Notes: a model not told the origin generated them from the letters alone. Shown: positions 8,846-17,653, numbered from the stretch's first letter. The stretch: 64,000 nt of DNA from an uncultured Sulfurovum sp. (GCA_913055205.1 CAJXJN010000001.1:37282-101281), one strand, 5' to 3'. Numbers and translations: made by a program.

Positions 8846-8931
8846 TCGTCATTCTCAGGCTTGATCCGGAAATCTACAAGCCTGATTAAACTGCAAACTA
8901 TGGATCCCCGTATCAAGAACGAGGATGACGA
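8846..8931. repeat. Palindromic repeat with TCGTCATYCTC terminal inverted repeats
   Basis: An 86-bp unit with 11-bp termini, TCGTCATTCTC (8846-8856) and GAGGATGACGA (8921-8931), inverted with one mismatch. The interior holds a CCCCGT/ACGAGG-type stem with an ATCAAG-like loop. It is related to the repeat at 41269-41377, which has the same TGTCAT-CCTCG termini. Read on the minus strand it gives a peptide such as FRIKPENDEHI, which artificially lengthens the lapB frame. Confidence 0.65.
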
Positions 8932-8941
8932 ATGTATAAAG

Positions 8942-8972
8942 TTGTCTTAGATTATATCAAATTAGATATAAT
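8942..8972 (+). promoter_or_regulatory. Promoter of dnaG, probably giving a leaderless mRNA
   Basis: A perfect -10 box TATAAT lies at 8967-8972, with a TTGTCT -35-like box at 8942-8947 (19-bp spacer, longer than ideal). The -10 ends 6 bp before the dnaG ATG at 8979, where transcription would be expected to begin. There is no Shine-Dalgarno in the few bases before the ATG. Confidence 0.55.
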
Positions 8973-8978
8973 GTTGAA

Positions 8979-10634
8979 ATGATAGATAACGCCTCGATAG
9001 AATCTCTAAAAAACAGCATTGATATTGTAGATGTAATCGGCAGCTTTATAGAACTGCGTAAAGCAGGTGCGAACTATAAAGCGAACTGTCCGTTTCACGG
9101 AGAGAAAACCCCCTCTTTTGTTGTAAGCCCAAGTAAGCAGATATATCACTGCTTTGGCTGCGGTGTAGGGGGTGACAGTATCAAGTTTGTGATGGAACTT
9201 GAGAAACTCTCTTATCCTGAAGCTATAGAAAAACTTGCTTCCATGTATAATTTTTCTTTAAATTATACGAAAGGCAGTAGTGATTATAGTGATGCAAAGC
9301 ATGTGCTTGAAGCCATTCAAAAATGGTATGTAAAAAATCTTGATCAAAATCAAACAGCCAAAAAATATCTTTTAGACAGAGGTGTCAGTGTCAGTTCCAT
9401 CGAGCGGTTTGGCATAGGGTATGTACCTGATAGTGCTTCGGTCATACATTTTTTAAATGCTGCACTTTTGCCTTTACCTAAAGCAATGGATGCAGGGGTC
9501 ATCGCTAAAGGGGAGCGTGGGGAGTTTTACGCACGTCTGGTAGAGCGTATCACCTTTCCTATTTTCTCTGCAAATGGTGCTGCGGTAGGGTTTGGGGGCC
9601 GTACTATTACTAATCACCCTGCCAAGTACATCAACTCACCTCAAACAAAATTCTTTAACAAGTCACGTTTGCTCTATGGTTATGATCTGGCAAAAGAGAG
9701 TATTTATAAAAACAAAAAGCTTATTGTCTGTGAGGGCTACCTGGATGTCGTGATGTTCCATCAGGCAGGATTTACAGAAGCAGTTGCCACACTGGGTACA
9801 GCTTTGACCTCTGAACATCTGCCTCTTCTTCGCAAGGGGGATCCCAAGATCATTTTAGCTTATGATGGCGACAAGGCAGGAGTAACTGCAGCACTTAAAG
9901 CTTCACAAATGTTGAGTGTTGCAGGTTTTGATGGTGGCGTTGTCCTTTTCCCTGATGGACAGGATCCTGCTGATCTCATAGCCAGAGGAGAGAGTGAATC
10001 CGTAGCAAAACTTCTTCGTGAAGCGAAACCTCTCATTCCTTTTGTGCTGGAGCAAATCATCTATGCATATGATCTGAACGATCCAAGAGCTAAAGAGGCA
10101 GCCTTTGGAGCGGCCAAACAGTTTTTGGAAGGCTTAAGCCAGATCATAAAAGATGCATATATTCCTATGGCTGCTACACTTCTGGGAGTGGCACCTGCAC
10201 TTTTTGGGAGGCAGACACAACCCCGAAGAGCAAAAGAGCGTTTTAGCCAAAAAAGAGATGATGTGGCACAGTTAAGTATCCTCAAAACACTGTTGGAAAA
10301 GCCAAATCTCATAGATAACGTGCTTGATGTAATAGATATCAATATGTTTGGCGGTTATGCTTCTCTTTTTTCTGCATTGATCAACGGAGAAAAAGAGCAT
10401 CCACATCTTATGGGTTTAGCGGTAGATGAAAGTTTACAGGTGATGAATGAAAAAGAACTGCAGGATGTGTTGCGTAATTTTCTCATCAAACATTATGATA
10501 TGAAACTTAAACATATCGTAGCAGATACAAATATACCTTTTGCAAAAAAAAGTTTTTTGATACGTAAAATAAAAACAGATATAATTCCAAGACTGAAACG
10601 AGGAGAATTAGTAGCTTATGAAATAAACTGCTAA
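8979..10634 (+). CDS. dnaG: DNA primase DnaG
   Basis: 551 residues; makes RNA primers at the replication fork. The N-terminal CHC2 zinc finger has Cys37, His40, Cys58 and Cys61 (CPFH ... CFGC). The catalytic core follows, with the RNA polymerase basic region (GFGGRTITNHPAKYINS) and the TOPRIM domain (LIVCEGYLDVVMFHQAGF, then LAYDGDKAG). The C-terminal ~130 residues should bind DnaB helicase. Size is typical for Campylobacterota. The N-terminus MIDNASIESLKNSIDIVDVI matches the family's usual start, which fixes the ATG at 8979 despite the absence of a ribosome-binding site. Confidence 0.97.
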   Translation: MIDNASIESLKNSIDIVDVIGSFIELRKAGANYKANCPFHGEKTPSFVVSPSKQIYHCFGCGVGGDSIKFVMELEKLSYPEAIEKLASMYNFSLNYTKGSSDYSDAKHVLEAIQKWYVKNLDQNQTAKKYLLDRGVSVSSIERFGIGYVPDSASVIHFLNAALLPLPKAMDAGVIAKGERGEFYARLVERITFPIFSANGAAVGFGGRTITNHPAKYINSPQTKFFNKSRLLYGYDLAKESIYKNKKLIVCEGYLDVVMFHQAGFTEAVATLGTALTSEHLPLLRKGDPKIILAYDGDKAGVTAALKASQMLSVAGFDGGVVLFPDGQDPADLIARGESESVAKLLREAKPLIPFVLEQIIYAYDLNDPRAKEAAFGAAKQFLEGLSQIIKDAYIPMAATLLGVAPALFGRQTQPRRAKERFSQKRDDVAQLSILKTLLEKPNLIDNVLDVIDINMFGGYASLFSALINGEKEHPHLMGLAVDESLQVMNEKELQDVLRNFLIKHYDMKLKHIVADTNIPFAKKSFLIRKIKTDIIPRLKRGELVAYEINC

Positions 10635-10672
10635 TTCATACAAATCAATAGAGAATAATTCAAGGAAAAACA

Positions 10673-10954
10673 ATGGCAACAGCAAGTGCAAGACATATCC
10701 TGGTAAATGATGAAGCGTTCTGTAAAGAACTTAAAGAGAAGATCAACTCAGGTGAAATCAGTTTTGAAGAAGCAGCAAGAGATCATTCCACATGTCCATC
10801 AGGGGTAAAAGGTGGAGCGTTGGGAACATTTGGTCAAGGTCAGATGGTACCAGAGTTTGATAAAGTGGTATTTAATGATGAAGTAGGTGTAGTACATGGA
10901 CCGGTAAAAACTCAGTTTGGTTACCACCTTCTTGAAATAACAGAGCGTTCATAG
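10673..10954 (+). CDS. ppiC: Peptidyl-prolyl cis-trans isomerase, cytosolic parvulin (PpiC type)
   Basis: 93 residues forming a single rotamase domain with no signal peptide. Family marks are ARHILV at the start, the DHSTCPSGVKGGALGTFGQG loop, MVPEFDKVVF, and the terminal VKTQFGYHLLEI. Parvulins speed cis/trans isomerisation of X-Pro bonds. The start is supported by CAAGGAAAAACA before the ATG. It follows dnaG by 38 bp and is ended by a clear terminator at 10962-10983 before tRNA-Ala. Confidence 0.93.
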   Translation: MATASARHILVNDEAFCKELKEKINSGEISFEEAARDHSTCPSGVKGGALGTFGQGQMVPEFDKVVFNDEVGVVHGPVKTQFGYHLLEITERS

Positions 10955-10961
10955 TTACCTG

Positions 10962-10983
10962 AGGTAGGTTTAACCTACCTTTT
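10962..10983 (+). terminator. Intrinsic terminator after the parvulin gene
   Basis: The inverted repeat AGGTAGG/CCTACCT (10962-10968 and 10974-10980, loop TTTAA) is followed by TTT. It starts 7 bp after the stop codon. The T tract is short, so strength may be moderate. Confidence 0.6.
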
Positions 10984-11008
10984 GGTAAAATACTTTTTAT
11001 TATCTTTT

Positions 11009-11084
11009 GGGGCATTAGCTCAGCTGGGAGAGCGCTTCGCTGGCAGCGAAGAGGTCATCGGTTCGATCCCGTTATGCTCCACCA
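11009..11084 (+). tRNA. tRNA-Ala (anticodon GGC)
   Basis: A 76-nt cloverleaf with acceptor stem GGGGCAT/ATGCTCC, D-arm AGCTCAGCTGGGAGAGC, anticodon stem CTTCG/CGAAG with loop CTGGCAG giving anticodon GGC, T-arm with GTTCGATCC, and an encoded CCA end. Confidence 0.96.
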
Positions 11085-11498
11085 ATCCCCAATCTAAACC
11101 AATTCAACTTAATCTATCTAAACCCCTTAAATACGAGCTTTAAAGCATATTTACAGTCTAGTCTAATCTAAATATATGGTAGTCAGATAGAATGGATGAA
11201 ATATTTTATTTTAGAGATGCTATATACGCTTTTGCATCTTTTAGATTCGCCAATTTCAACAATAAGCGCAATTTTTCAAACTGGCTTATGAAAGATAGAG
11301 TTAATTGGAAATCGGTTAATTTTTTCACTGGAAAAGAAGGAAAATACATGCGATATCAACAACCGTTCATCCTAAAAGAAAGATACCATATTTCATCTTT
11401 AATAAAGAGAGGGTACAGGTATTATGTATAGAGGCCAAGACTCTTTTGTTAAATGCTTATTATAAAAAAATCTGATAGTTTTTTGAAGAAAGTAAAGT
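11085..11498. other. AT-rich gap between tRNA-Ala and the tRNA-Glu pair
   Basis: A 414-bp stretch with no convincing gene. It starts with imperfect direct repeats of a TAATCTA(A/T)C-like motif just 3' of the tRNA. One 79-codon frame (11192-11431, plus) has a weak start context, an aromatic-rich product and no known domain; I do not support it as a gene. The position 3' of a tRNA would suit an old integration scar, but no attachment-site duplication was found by eye. Confidence 0.4.
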
Positions 11499-11573
11499 TG
11501 GTGACCCCTAGGAGACTCGAACTCCTGTAACATGGATGAAAACCATGGATCCTAACCGCTAGACGAAGGGGCC
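11499..11573 (-). tRNA. tRNA-Glu (anticodon TTC), copy 1
   Basis: Read on the minus strand: acceptor GGCCCCT/AGGGGTC, anticodon stem CATGG/CCATG with loop TTTTCAT giving anticodon TTC, T-loop GTTCGAGTC, and encoded CCA. It is identical to the copy at 11619-11693; 45 bp separate them. Confidence 0.96.
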
Positions 11574-11618
11574 AACAAGAATTACCTAAAGACAGGTAAA
11601 AGATAAAACAAGTTAAAA

Positions 11619-11693
11619 TGGTGACCCCTAGGAGACTCGAACTCCTGTAACATGGATGAAAACCATGGATCCTAACCGCTAGACGAAGGGGCC
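11619..11693 (-). tRNA. tRNA-Glu (anticodon TTC), copy 2
   Basis: The same 75-nt sequence as the copy at 11499-11573, giving a tandem repeat with a 120-bp period. Probably co-transcribed on the minus strand, this copy first. Identity suggests recent duplication or gene conversion. Confidence 0.96.
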
Positions 11694-11782
11694 ATTCACA
11701 ACTTGTGGACGGCATTATATAACTAGGTTACTTAAAAAACTCTTAAACGATATAGATTTAAGTAAAAATAAGGAATTTTTTT

Positions 11783-12271
11783 TTGAAAATCAGAACTATT
11801 ATACTTATACTGATGGGACTATTAGTTCTAAATGCATGTGTACAAAAACAATATATTAAACAAAACAGTGCTTTGATAGTATTCAAAACACCTACCTTCA
11901 GGTATGCAGATATGGGATTTGTGTATGAGAACAGTGATGAGGTAAAAGTAGAGATCTATGGAAGCGGACAGGCCTTGATGACGTTGATAATTTCACAAGA
12001 GAAAATCTGTATGAGTTTTTTAGCATGTATGGATAAAGAAGAATTCAACAAAAAAGTGTTAAGTCCTATGTACTCACATGATATTCTTGAAGAAATTTTC
12101 AGAGGCAATCCTATCTTTAAAGGTAAAGGATTGAAAAAAAATCGTAACGGCTTTACACAAAAAATAATAAATTCAGATAAATATAGCATAGATTACAGTG
12201 TTTTAAATAAGCAAATTATATTCCGTGATACAATCAACGATATATTAATCAAAGTGAAGAGGATAGAGTAG
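11783..12271 (+). CDS. Hypothetical lipoprotein
   Basis: About 162 residues from a TTG start preceded by AAGGAA. The N-terminus has a lipoprotein signal peptide: charged MKIR, a hydrophobic run (TIILILMGLLV) and lipobox LNAC with Cys19. The mature part is basic and has no recognised domain; phrases such as RYADMGFVYENSDEVKVEIYGSGQALM suggest a small beta-rich periplasmic or outer membrane-attached protein. It abuts nfo with no spacer (stop at 12271, nfo ATG at 12272), so the two are probably cotranscribed. Function unknown. Confidence 0.75.
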   Translation: MKIRTIILILMGLLVLNACVQKQYIKQNSALIVFKTPTFRYADMGFVYENSDEVKVEIYGSGQALMTLIISQEKICMSFLACMDKEEFNKKVLSPMYSHDILEEIFRGNPIFKGKGLKKNRNGFTQKIINSDKYSIDYSVLNKQIIFRDTINDILIKVKRIE

Positions 12272-13162
12272 ATGAAATTTGTCGGTGCACATGTAAGTGC
12301 AAGCGGGGGAGTCGATAATGCACCATTAAATGCTATGGCTATAGGGGCCAAAGCTTTTGCACTTTTTACTAAAAATCAAAGACAATGGGTGGCTAAACCA
12401 TTGGAGACTAAAACGATCGATGCTTTCCATAAAAATCTTGAAGCTTCAGGGATCCTGCCTAAGCATGTTTTGCCTCATGACTCTTACCTTATCAATCTTG
12501 GACACCCTGAAGTAGAAAAACTGGAAAAGTCCAGAGATGCCTTTATAGATGAACTTGAAAGATGTCGTATATTGGGCTTGGATAAGCTGAATTTCCATCC
12601 AGGATCGCACTTGGTGAAGATTCCCAAAAAAGATCCGGGGTATGATGAGAAATTGATGGAGGCAGAGTTGCATTGTTTGGATGTGATTGCAGAGTCTATG
12701 AATAGAGCTATAGATGCAACGCAAGATTCAAATGTAAAGCTGGTTATTGAAAATACAGCAGGGCAGGGAAGCAACCTTGGATATAAGTTTGAACATCTTG
12801 GACACATCATTGATAAAATAGAAGATAAAAGCAGAGTAGGTGTTTGTCTGGATACCTGTCATACATTTACAGCCGGGTATGACCTGAGAACGAGAGAAGC
12901 GTATGATGAGACAATGGAAGCTTTCGGGCGTATTGTGGGATTTGAGTACCTGATGGGAATGCATATCAATGACTCTAAGCCAAAACTAGGCTCAAGAGTA
13001 GACAGGCATGCCTCATTAGGTCAAGGGGAGATAGGTTGGGATGCCTTTAGATTTATTATGAATGACTCACGTATGGATGACATACCGCTTGTCTTGGAAA
13101 CAATTGATGAGTCGATTTGGGCGGAGGAGATTAGGGCATTATATGCTTTGATTGAACAGTAA
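12272..13162 (+). CDS. nfo: Endonuclease IV (AP endonuclease)
   Basis: 296 residues; a trinuclear zinc enzyme that cuts DNA 5' of abasic sites in base excision repair. Signatures are [10 protein letters not shown] at the N-terminus, then [32 protein letters not shown], the MHINDSK block and the [11 protein letters not shown] block. These supply the zinc-binding His, Glu and Asp residues. Length and motif order are normal. It starts directly at the end of the lipoprotein gene and is followed within 23 bp by fadL. Confidence 0.97.
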   Translation: MKFVGAHVSASGGVDNAPLNAMAIGAKAFALFTKNQRQWVAKPLETKTIDAFHKNLEASGILPKHVLPHDSYLINLGHPEVEKLEKSRDAFIDELERCRILGLDKLNFHPGSHLVKIPKKDPGYDEKLMEAELHCLDVIAESMNRAIDATQDSNVKLVIENTAGQGSNLGYKFEHLGHIIDKIEDKSRVGVCLDTCHTFTAGYDLRTREAYDETMEAFGRIVGFEYLMGMHINDSKPKLGSRVDRHASLGQGEIGWDAFRFIMNDSRMDDIPLVLETIDESIWAEEIRALYALIEQ

Positions 13163-13184
13163 AATTAAAACAGAAGGAAGTAAA

Positions 13185-14384
13185 ATGAGTAAAATAATCA
13201 AAAGTTGTGTACTTAGTGTAGTAACAAGTTCTGTGGTGATGGCAGGGGGATACAAAATCCCGGAACAATCATTAAATTCTATGGCGCTGGGCGCAGCATA
13301 TGTGGCACATACTACAGGGGCAGATACCGCGTATTACAACCCTGCCAATATGGCATTTATGGATGCGGATAAAAGTTATGTAGAAGGTGGTATAACATTG
13401 GCACACTTACCTTCTAATGTATATACATTGATACCCCCATATTCGGGAGAGTCAAACACAGAAGATATATTGATACCAAATATGCATTATGTCTCTAAAC
13501 CTATAGGTGATTTCAGATGGGGTGTGAGTCTTACTGCACCGGGTGGTCTGACAAAAAAATGGGATACACTGTACCAAAAAGCATTTGCTGAAGAATTTAC
13601 GCTTAAAGTTGTGGAGCTTAATCCAAGTATCTCATACAAAGTAGCAGATAATTTTAGTATTGGCGGAGGGCTGAGATTTATCTATAGTGAGGGTGTTATT
13701 AAAAATGATGCACTTGCTCTTGGTGCAACAAAGGTAGATATGGAAGGAGATACTTTTGAATTCGGTTACAATCTAGCTATGACATATAAACCGACTTCAG
13801 ATATTAATCTTGCGGTAACATATCGTTCCAATATTGATCTTAATGAAGAAGGTACAGCAACACTTTCTGATAGTGACGGTATCATATATGATGGTGATGC
13901 AAGTGTATCTGTACCGCTTCCTGCAGCTTTAAATGTTGCAGTGAGTAAAACATGGAATAATACATTCACATTGGAATTTAATTATGAAAGAACCTATTGG
14001 TCTGCATATGAAACATTGAAATTTGAAGGGGTTCCTTTACCTGAAACAGATAAAAACTGGAAAGATACGAATACGTTTAGAGTAGGTGCAACCATGATAA
14101 TGGATAAAATCACTATGATGATGGGATTTGCGATCGATGAAACACCGGTACCGGAAGAGACACTTGGATTTGAACTTCCTGACAGTGATGCCACGATCTT
14201 CTCTATGGGATTCCGTTATCAACAGACAGAGAATCTTTCATGGGGAGCTGCTTTCCTGTATGACAGCAAAGAGAGTAGATCTATAACGCCGGGGGTCAAT
14301 CCTAATCCTGTCCTTGTAAATGGGGGGAGTTTCCACGAAGGTGGAGCTTTCCTGACAACTCTAGGACTCTCTTACGAGTATTAA
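13185..14384 (+). CDS. fadL: FadL/OmpP1-family outer membrane transporter
   Basis: 399 residues from the ATG at 13185, which has AGAAGGAAG just upstream; an earlier in-frame ATG at 13152 lies inside the end of nfo and is unlikely. A signal peptide of about 21 residues (ending SVVMAG) precedes the mature protein. The FadL hallmark is the N-terminal GADTAYYNPANMAFM segment that plugs the barrel; the rest has alternating beta strands and ends in LGLSYEY with a terminal aromatic residue. FadL proteins pass long-chain fatty acids or other hydrophobic compounds through the outer membrane. The next gene, 1 bp away, is an acyl-CoA synthetase, which supports a fatty acid substrate. Confidence 0.88.
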   Translation: MSKIIKSCVLSVVTSSVVMAGGYKIPEQSLNSMALGAAYVAHTTGADTAYYNPANMAFMDADKSYVEGGITLAHLPSNVYTLIPPYSGESNTEDILIPNMHYVSKPIGDFRWGVSLTAPGGLTKKWDTLYQKAFAEEFTLKVVELNPSISYKVADNFSIGGGLRFIYSEGVIKNDALALGATKVDMEGDTFEFGYNLAMTYKPTSDINLAVTYRSNIDLNEEGTATLSDSDGIIYDGDASVSVPLPAALNVAVSKTWNNTFTLEFNYERTYWSAYETLKFEGVPLPETDKNWKDTNTFRVGATMIMDKITMMMGFAIDETPVPEETLGFELPDSDATIFSMGFRYQQTENLSWGAAFLYDSKESRSITPGVNPNPVLVNGGSFHEGGAFLTTLGLSYEY

Positions 14385-14385
14385 T

Positions 14386-15933
14386 ATGGATTATAAGTTT
14401 AACAACTTTTATGAACTCATCACTTTTCAAGCTAAGAAGCGTAAATCAAAAGTTGCACTTTTAGTAGGTGATGAGAAGATTACCTATGGTCAAGTTTTAG
14501 AGAATGTAGATAAATTAGCTGGATTTTTAGCTGAAAAAGGTGTAAAAGAGGGTGATAAAATTGCACTTTTTTTACGAAATTCACCAGAGTTTATCTATAC
14601 GGTTTTTGCTGCTTCCAAACTGGGAGCCATTATAGTTCCTGTGAACACTTTTTTAAAAGAAGAAGAGCTTAGTTATATTTTGGAAGACAGTGGCAGTTCT
14701 GTATTGGTAGCATCTGCTATACATGACAAAGTAGTGAACAGCAGTAAAGCAAGTAGAATTTGTCAGTTCATTTTATGGGAAGGTGATGTGTTAGTCGAAG
14801 GCGAGCAGCATCACTACTTTGAAGAGGCGTTCAAATCGGATATAACTGCAGAACATATACAAAGAGGACTTGAAGAGACAGCAGTCATTATCTATACTTC
14901 AGGGACTACAGGTAAACCTAAAGGGGCCATGCTAAGCAATAAAAATATACTTTCAAATGCAGATTCCGGAAGAAGAACTATTAATGTAAAAGCGAAAGAT
15001 AGAGCCATAGTCTTTTTACCTATGTTCCACTCTTTTACCTTTTCTATAGGTGTAATATTGCCGCTTTATGCCGGGGGGAGTATTGTCATTATAAAATCAC
15101 TCAAACCTTTCTCAAATATTTTTAAACAAGTGTTGACAAAACGTGTCACACTTTTCTTTGGGATTCCGGATGTATATAATGCTTTAGCTAAAGCAAAACT
15201 TCCATGGTACTTTATGTGGTTCAACAAAATTCGTGCTTTTATTTCAGGTGCTGCTGCTTTACAGCCGAAAACATTGGATGCGATGGCAAAGAAGTTTAAA
15301 AGAGCAACACTTTTAGAAGGATATGGATTGAGTGAAGCTTCTCCTGCTGTATGTATGAATACCTTCAAAAAACAGAAAGCAGGTTCTGTGGGAACAGCAC
15401 TGTATAGCTATGAAATGAAAATCGTGGATGAAGATATGAAAGAGCTTCCACGCGGAGCTATAGGCGATATTATAGTCAAAGGTGACAATGTCATGCAAGG
15501 ATACCTTAACCGTCCTGAAGCAACTGATGAGACGATTATAAATGGTTGGTTGCTCACAGGAGATATGGGTTATATGGATGATGAAGGTTTCTTGTTTATT
15601 GTGGATCGAAAAAAAGACTTGATTATTTCTAAGGGGATCAATATATATCCTAGAGAACTTGAAGAGGTGATCGATACCTTTGACGGTATATGTGCTTCTG
15701 CCGTGATCGGTATTGTCGATGAGAAGAGTGGAGAGCTTCCTGTAGCTTATATAGAACTTGATGAGGATGTAGAGATCATAGATGAACATGCCCTCAAAAA
15801 GTATTTACGTGAACATCTTGCTAACTATAAAGTGCCAAAACATATTCATTTTATTGATGAGCTTCCTAAAAATGCTACAGGCAAAGTACTCAAGCGTGTG
15901 TTAAAAGACAGACTTAGAGAGGAAAAGCGTTAA
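14386..15933 (+). CDS. fadD: Long-chain fatty acid-CoA ligase, AMP-dependent synthetase family
   Basis: 515 residues of the ANL superfamily: adenylates a carboxylic acid with ATP and transfers it to CoA. Motifs: phosphate-binding loop IIYTSGTTGKPKGAML, adenine motif YGLSEASP, the GWLLTGDMGYMDDEGFLFIVDR hinge region, and the C-terminal catalytic lysine motif LPKNATGKVLKR. It directly follows fadL, so uptake and activation of long-chain fatty acids are probably coupled. Exact chain length specificity cannot be read. A terminator-like hairpin follows at 15935-15959. Confidence 0.88.
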   Translation: MDYKFNNFYELITFQAKKRKSKVALLVGDEKITYGQVLENVDKLAGFLAEKGVKEGDKIALFLRNSPEFIYTVFAASKLGAIIVPVNTFLKEEELSYILEDSGSSVLVASAIHDKVVNSSKASRICQFILWEGDVLVEGEQHHYFEEAFKSDITAEHIQRGLEETAVIIYTSGTTGKPKGAMLSNKNILSNADSGRRTINVKAKDRAIVFLPMFHSFTFSIGVILPLYAGGSIVIIKSLKPFSNIFKQVLTKRVTLFFGIPDVYNALAKAKLPWYFMWFNKIRAFISGAAALQPKTLDAMAKKFKRATLLEGYGLSEASPAVCMNTFKKQKAGSVGTALYSYEMKIVDEDMKELPRGAIGDIIVKGDNVMQGYLNRPEATDETIINGWLLTGDMGYMDDEGFLFIVDRKKDLIISKGINIYPRELEEVIDTFDGICASAVIGIVDEKSGELPVAYIELDEDVEIIDEHALKKYLREHLANYKVPKHIHFIDELPKNATGKVLKRVLKDRLREEKR

Positions 15934-15934
15934 G

Positions 15935-15959
15935 AAAACAACCATAGTTTGTTGTTTTT
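15935..15959 (+). terminator. Intrinsic terminator after fadD
   Basis: Stem AAAACAAC/GTTGTTTT (15935-15942 and 15951-15958) with an 8-nt loop, followed by T. It begins 2 bp after the fadD stop. The stem is AU-rich, so it may be weak. Confidence 0.5.
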
Positions 15960-16039
15960 GGCTTTGAATCCGAAATGCTACCCTGACCGAAGGGAGAAAA
16001 TCCCCTTGGGTACGGAACGAAGAGAAGCCATGCAGGCAG
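15957..16039 (+). repeat. Intergenic repeat upstream of nagA carrying an inserted hairpin module
   Basis: The skeleton TTTGGCTTTGAATCCGAA ... CGGAACGAAG ... AGCC ... GCAGGCAG matches the shorter element upstream of nuoE (26655-26704). Between the two halves lies a 33-bp module (15981-16013) that begins CCCTGACC and ends CCCTTGGGTAC, with an inner stem AAGGG/CCCTT. The same module, 29 of 33 identical, sits inside a REP-like hairpin at 57502-57534. Confidence 0.5.
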
Positions 16040-16054
16040 ATTGGAAGTGATACT

Positions 16055-17182
16055 GTGAAAGCTATAGTAAATGCAAAAATCCTTTATGAAGATAATATAA
16101 TAGAGGGTAAAACAGTTTTATTTGACAAAAAAATTGTCAATATAACGGATAAGATAGACGAGGATGATATAGAGATCATTAATGCAAATGGTGCTTATGT
16201 AAGTGCAGGATTCATTGATCTGCATATCCATGGATCCGGAGGAGCAGATGTCATGGACGCAACACCGGAAGCATTAGAGAATATCTCTTCTGCACTGCTT
16301 CAAACAGGGACCACCTCTTTTCTGGCAACGACTATGACCATGTCACAAGAGCGTATTGACAAGGCTTTACAGAATATTCAACTTCACAGTCAAGATGTAA
16401 CCGGTGCAGAGATCCTGGGTGTACATCTTGAAGGCCCCTTTATTAATACTTCTAAACACGGTGCTCAGGATAAAGTGTATATACAAACACCTGATATAGC
16501 ATTGATCAAAGAGTATATGAATGAAGTGAAAATGATCACACTTGCTCCTGAAATTAAAGGAGCAGAATCTTTTGTAAAGTATTTATCAGCCCAATACCCT
16601 CATATTATTTTAAGTATCGGACACAGTGATGCAAGTTATGAAAAAAGTAAAGAGAGTTTTTCCTGGGGGATTTCCCACGCAACCCATCTTTTTAATGCGA
16701 TGAACCCTTATCATCATCGAAATCCGGGGATCGTGGGAGCTGTCTTTGATGCAGATGTGACCTGTGATATCATTGCTGATCTTGTGCATACGCATCCCTC
16801 TATACTGAAACTTGTTTATCAAATAAAGAGAGAAAAACTGATACTCATTACAGATGCAATGCGTGCAGGATGCATGAAGTCTGGTACGTATGATCTGGGT
16901 GGACGTAGTGTATTGGTAGAAGGAGACAAGGCAACTCTTGAAGATGGCACACTTGCAGGATCTGTACTAAAATTGAATGAAGCACTTAAAAATATGACGA
17001 TGGCTACTTCTATGACGCAGGTTGAAGCTGTTAATGCGGTGACAAAAATACCTGCACAAAAACTGGGGTTGAAAAAGGGTGAACTTAAAATTGGTTATGA
17101 TGCGGATATAGTGATTTTTGATGAAAATTTCAGTATTATATCAACCATTGTTGCAGGTGAAGTAAAGTATAAAAGGGATTGA
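16055..17182 (+). CDS. nagA: N-acetylglucosamine-6-phosphate deacetylase
   Basis: 375 residues from a GTG with TTGGAAGTGA upstream. An amidohydrolase that removes acetate from GlcNAc-6-phosphate, giving glucosamine-6-phosphate. Motifs: DLHIHGSGG, GVHLEGPFI (metal-binding Glu), SIGHSDA, THLFNAMNPYHHRNPG, and the catalytic Asp in LITDAMRAG. It leads an operon with a PTS EIIA gene (1-bp junction) and lies opposite a GlcNAc-type EIICB gene, so its substrate is probably produced by PTS import. NagB is not in the window. Confidence 0.93.
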   Translation: MKAIVNAKILYEDNIIEGKTVLFDKKIVNITDKIDEDDIEIINANGAYVSAGFIDLHIHGSGGADVMDATPEALENISSALLQTGTTSFLATTMTMSQERIDKALQNIQLHSQDVTGAEILGVHLEGPFINTSKHGAQDKVYIQTPDIALIKEYMNEVKMITLAPEIKGAESFVKYLSAQYPHIILSIGHSDASYEKSKESFSWGISHATHLFNAMNPYHHRNPGIVGAVFDADVTCDIIADLVHTHPSILKLVYQIKREKLILITDAMRAGCMKSGTYDLGGRSVLVEGDKATLEDGTLAGSVLKLNEALKNMTMATSMTQVEAVNAVTKIPAQKLGLKKGELKIGYDADIVIFDENFSIISTIVAGEVKYKRD

Positions 17183-17653
17183 ATGTTCGGATTTTTAAAA
17201 CGTAAAGCAAGAGAAGTAAAAGCACCGGCAGATGGTGAGATCGTAGCACTTGAAAGTGTGAATGATGAAGTCTTCTCACAAAAACTTGTAGGGGATGGAG
17301 TGGCTATTGTTCCTGTATCTAATGTATTTACAGCGCCTATAGATGGAACTATCACAAAAATATTTTCTACAAACCACGCGTATAGTGTCAAAAGTCCGAA
17401 AGATATGGAAGTGATGGTGCATATAGGTCTGGATACAGTAGATTTAAATGGAGAAGGTTTTGAACGATTGGCAAATGAAGGGGATAAGGTAAAAGCAGGA
17501 GATCCTGTCATACGGGCAGATCTGGAGTATATCCGTAAACATGCCAAAGATATCGTCACTCCTGTTATTATTTCTGATGAAAGTGATGTAAAAAGTATAG
17601 AAAAAAAATTGAATATCGTTAAAAGCGGTGATATTATTATGGAGGTGAACTGA
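17183..17653 (+). CDS. PTS EIIA component, glucose/GlcNAc family (Crr-like)
   Basis: 156 residues forming one EIIA-Glc domain. The two active-site histidines are His65 (in TNHAYSVKSP) and the phosphorylated His80 (in VMVHIGLDTVDLNGEGF). It takes phosphate from HPr and passes it to the EIIB domain of the EIICB encoded on the opposite strand. It begins directly after the nagA stop and overlaps the next tiny ORF by one base. The separate EIIA complements the EIICB, which lacks an EIIA domain. Confidence 0.92.
   Translation: MFGFLKRKAREVKAPADGEIVALESVNDEVFSQKLVGDGVAIVPVSNVFTAPIDGTITKIFSTNHAYSVKSPKDMEVMVHIGLDTVDLNGEGFERLANEGDKVKAGDPVIRADLEYIRKHAKDIVTPVIISDESDVKSIEKKLNIVKSGDIIMEVN

Noticed and set aside
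10962..10983. GTAGG...CCTAC hairpin after the parvulin gene, as a REP
   Set aside because: The GTAG lies inside the stem rather than before it, and a T tract follows, so a terminator is the better reading.
11009..11200. tRNA-Ala as a phage or island attachment site
   Set aside because: No integrase nearby and no duplicated tRNA 3' end seen by eye in the window.
11192..11431. 79-codon open frame after tRNA-Ala
   Set aside because: Weak start context, no ribosome-binding site, no domain and aromatic-rich AT-driven composition; likely chance.
11449..11715. Minus-strand open frame of 88 codons with two internal repeats
   Set aside because: It is only the translation of the two tRNA-Glu genes and their spacer.
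13152..13184. Upstream start for fadL
   Set aside because: It overlaps nfo and puts a polar stretch before the signal peptide; 13185 has the better ribosome-binding site.
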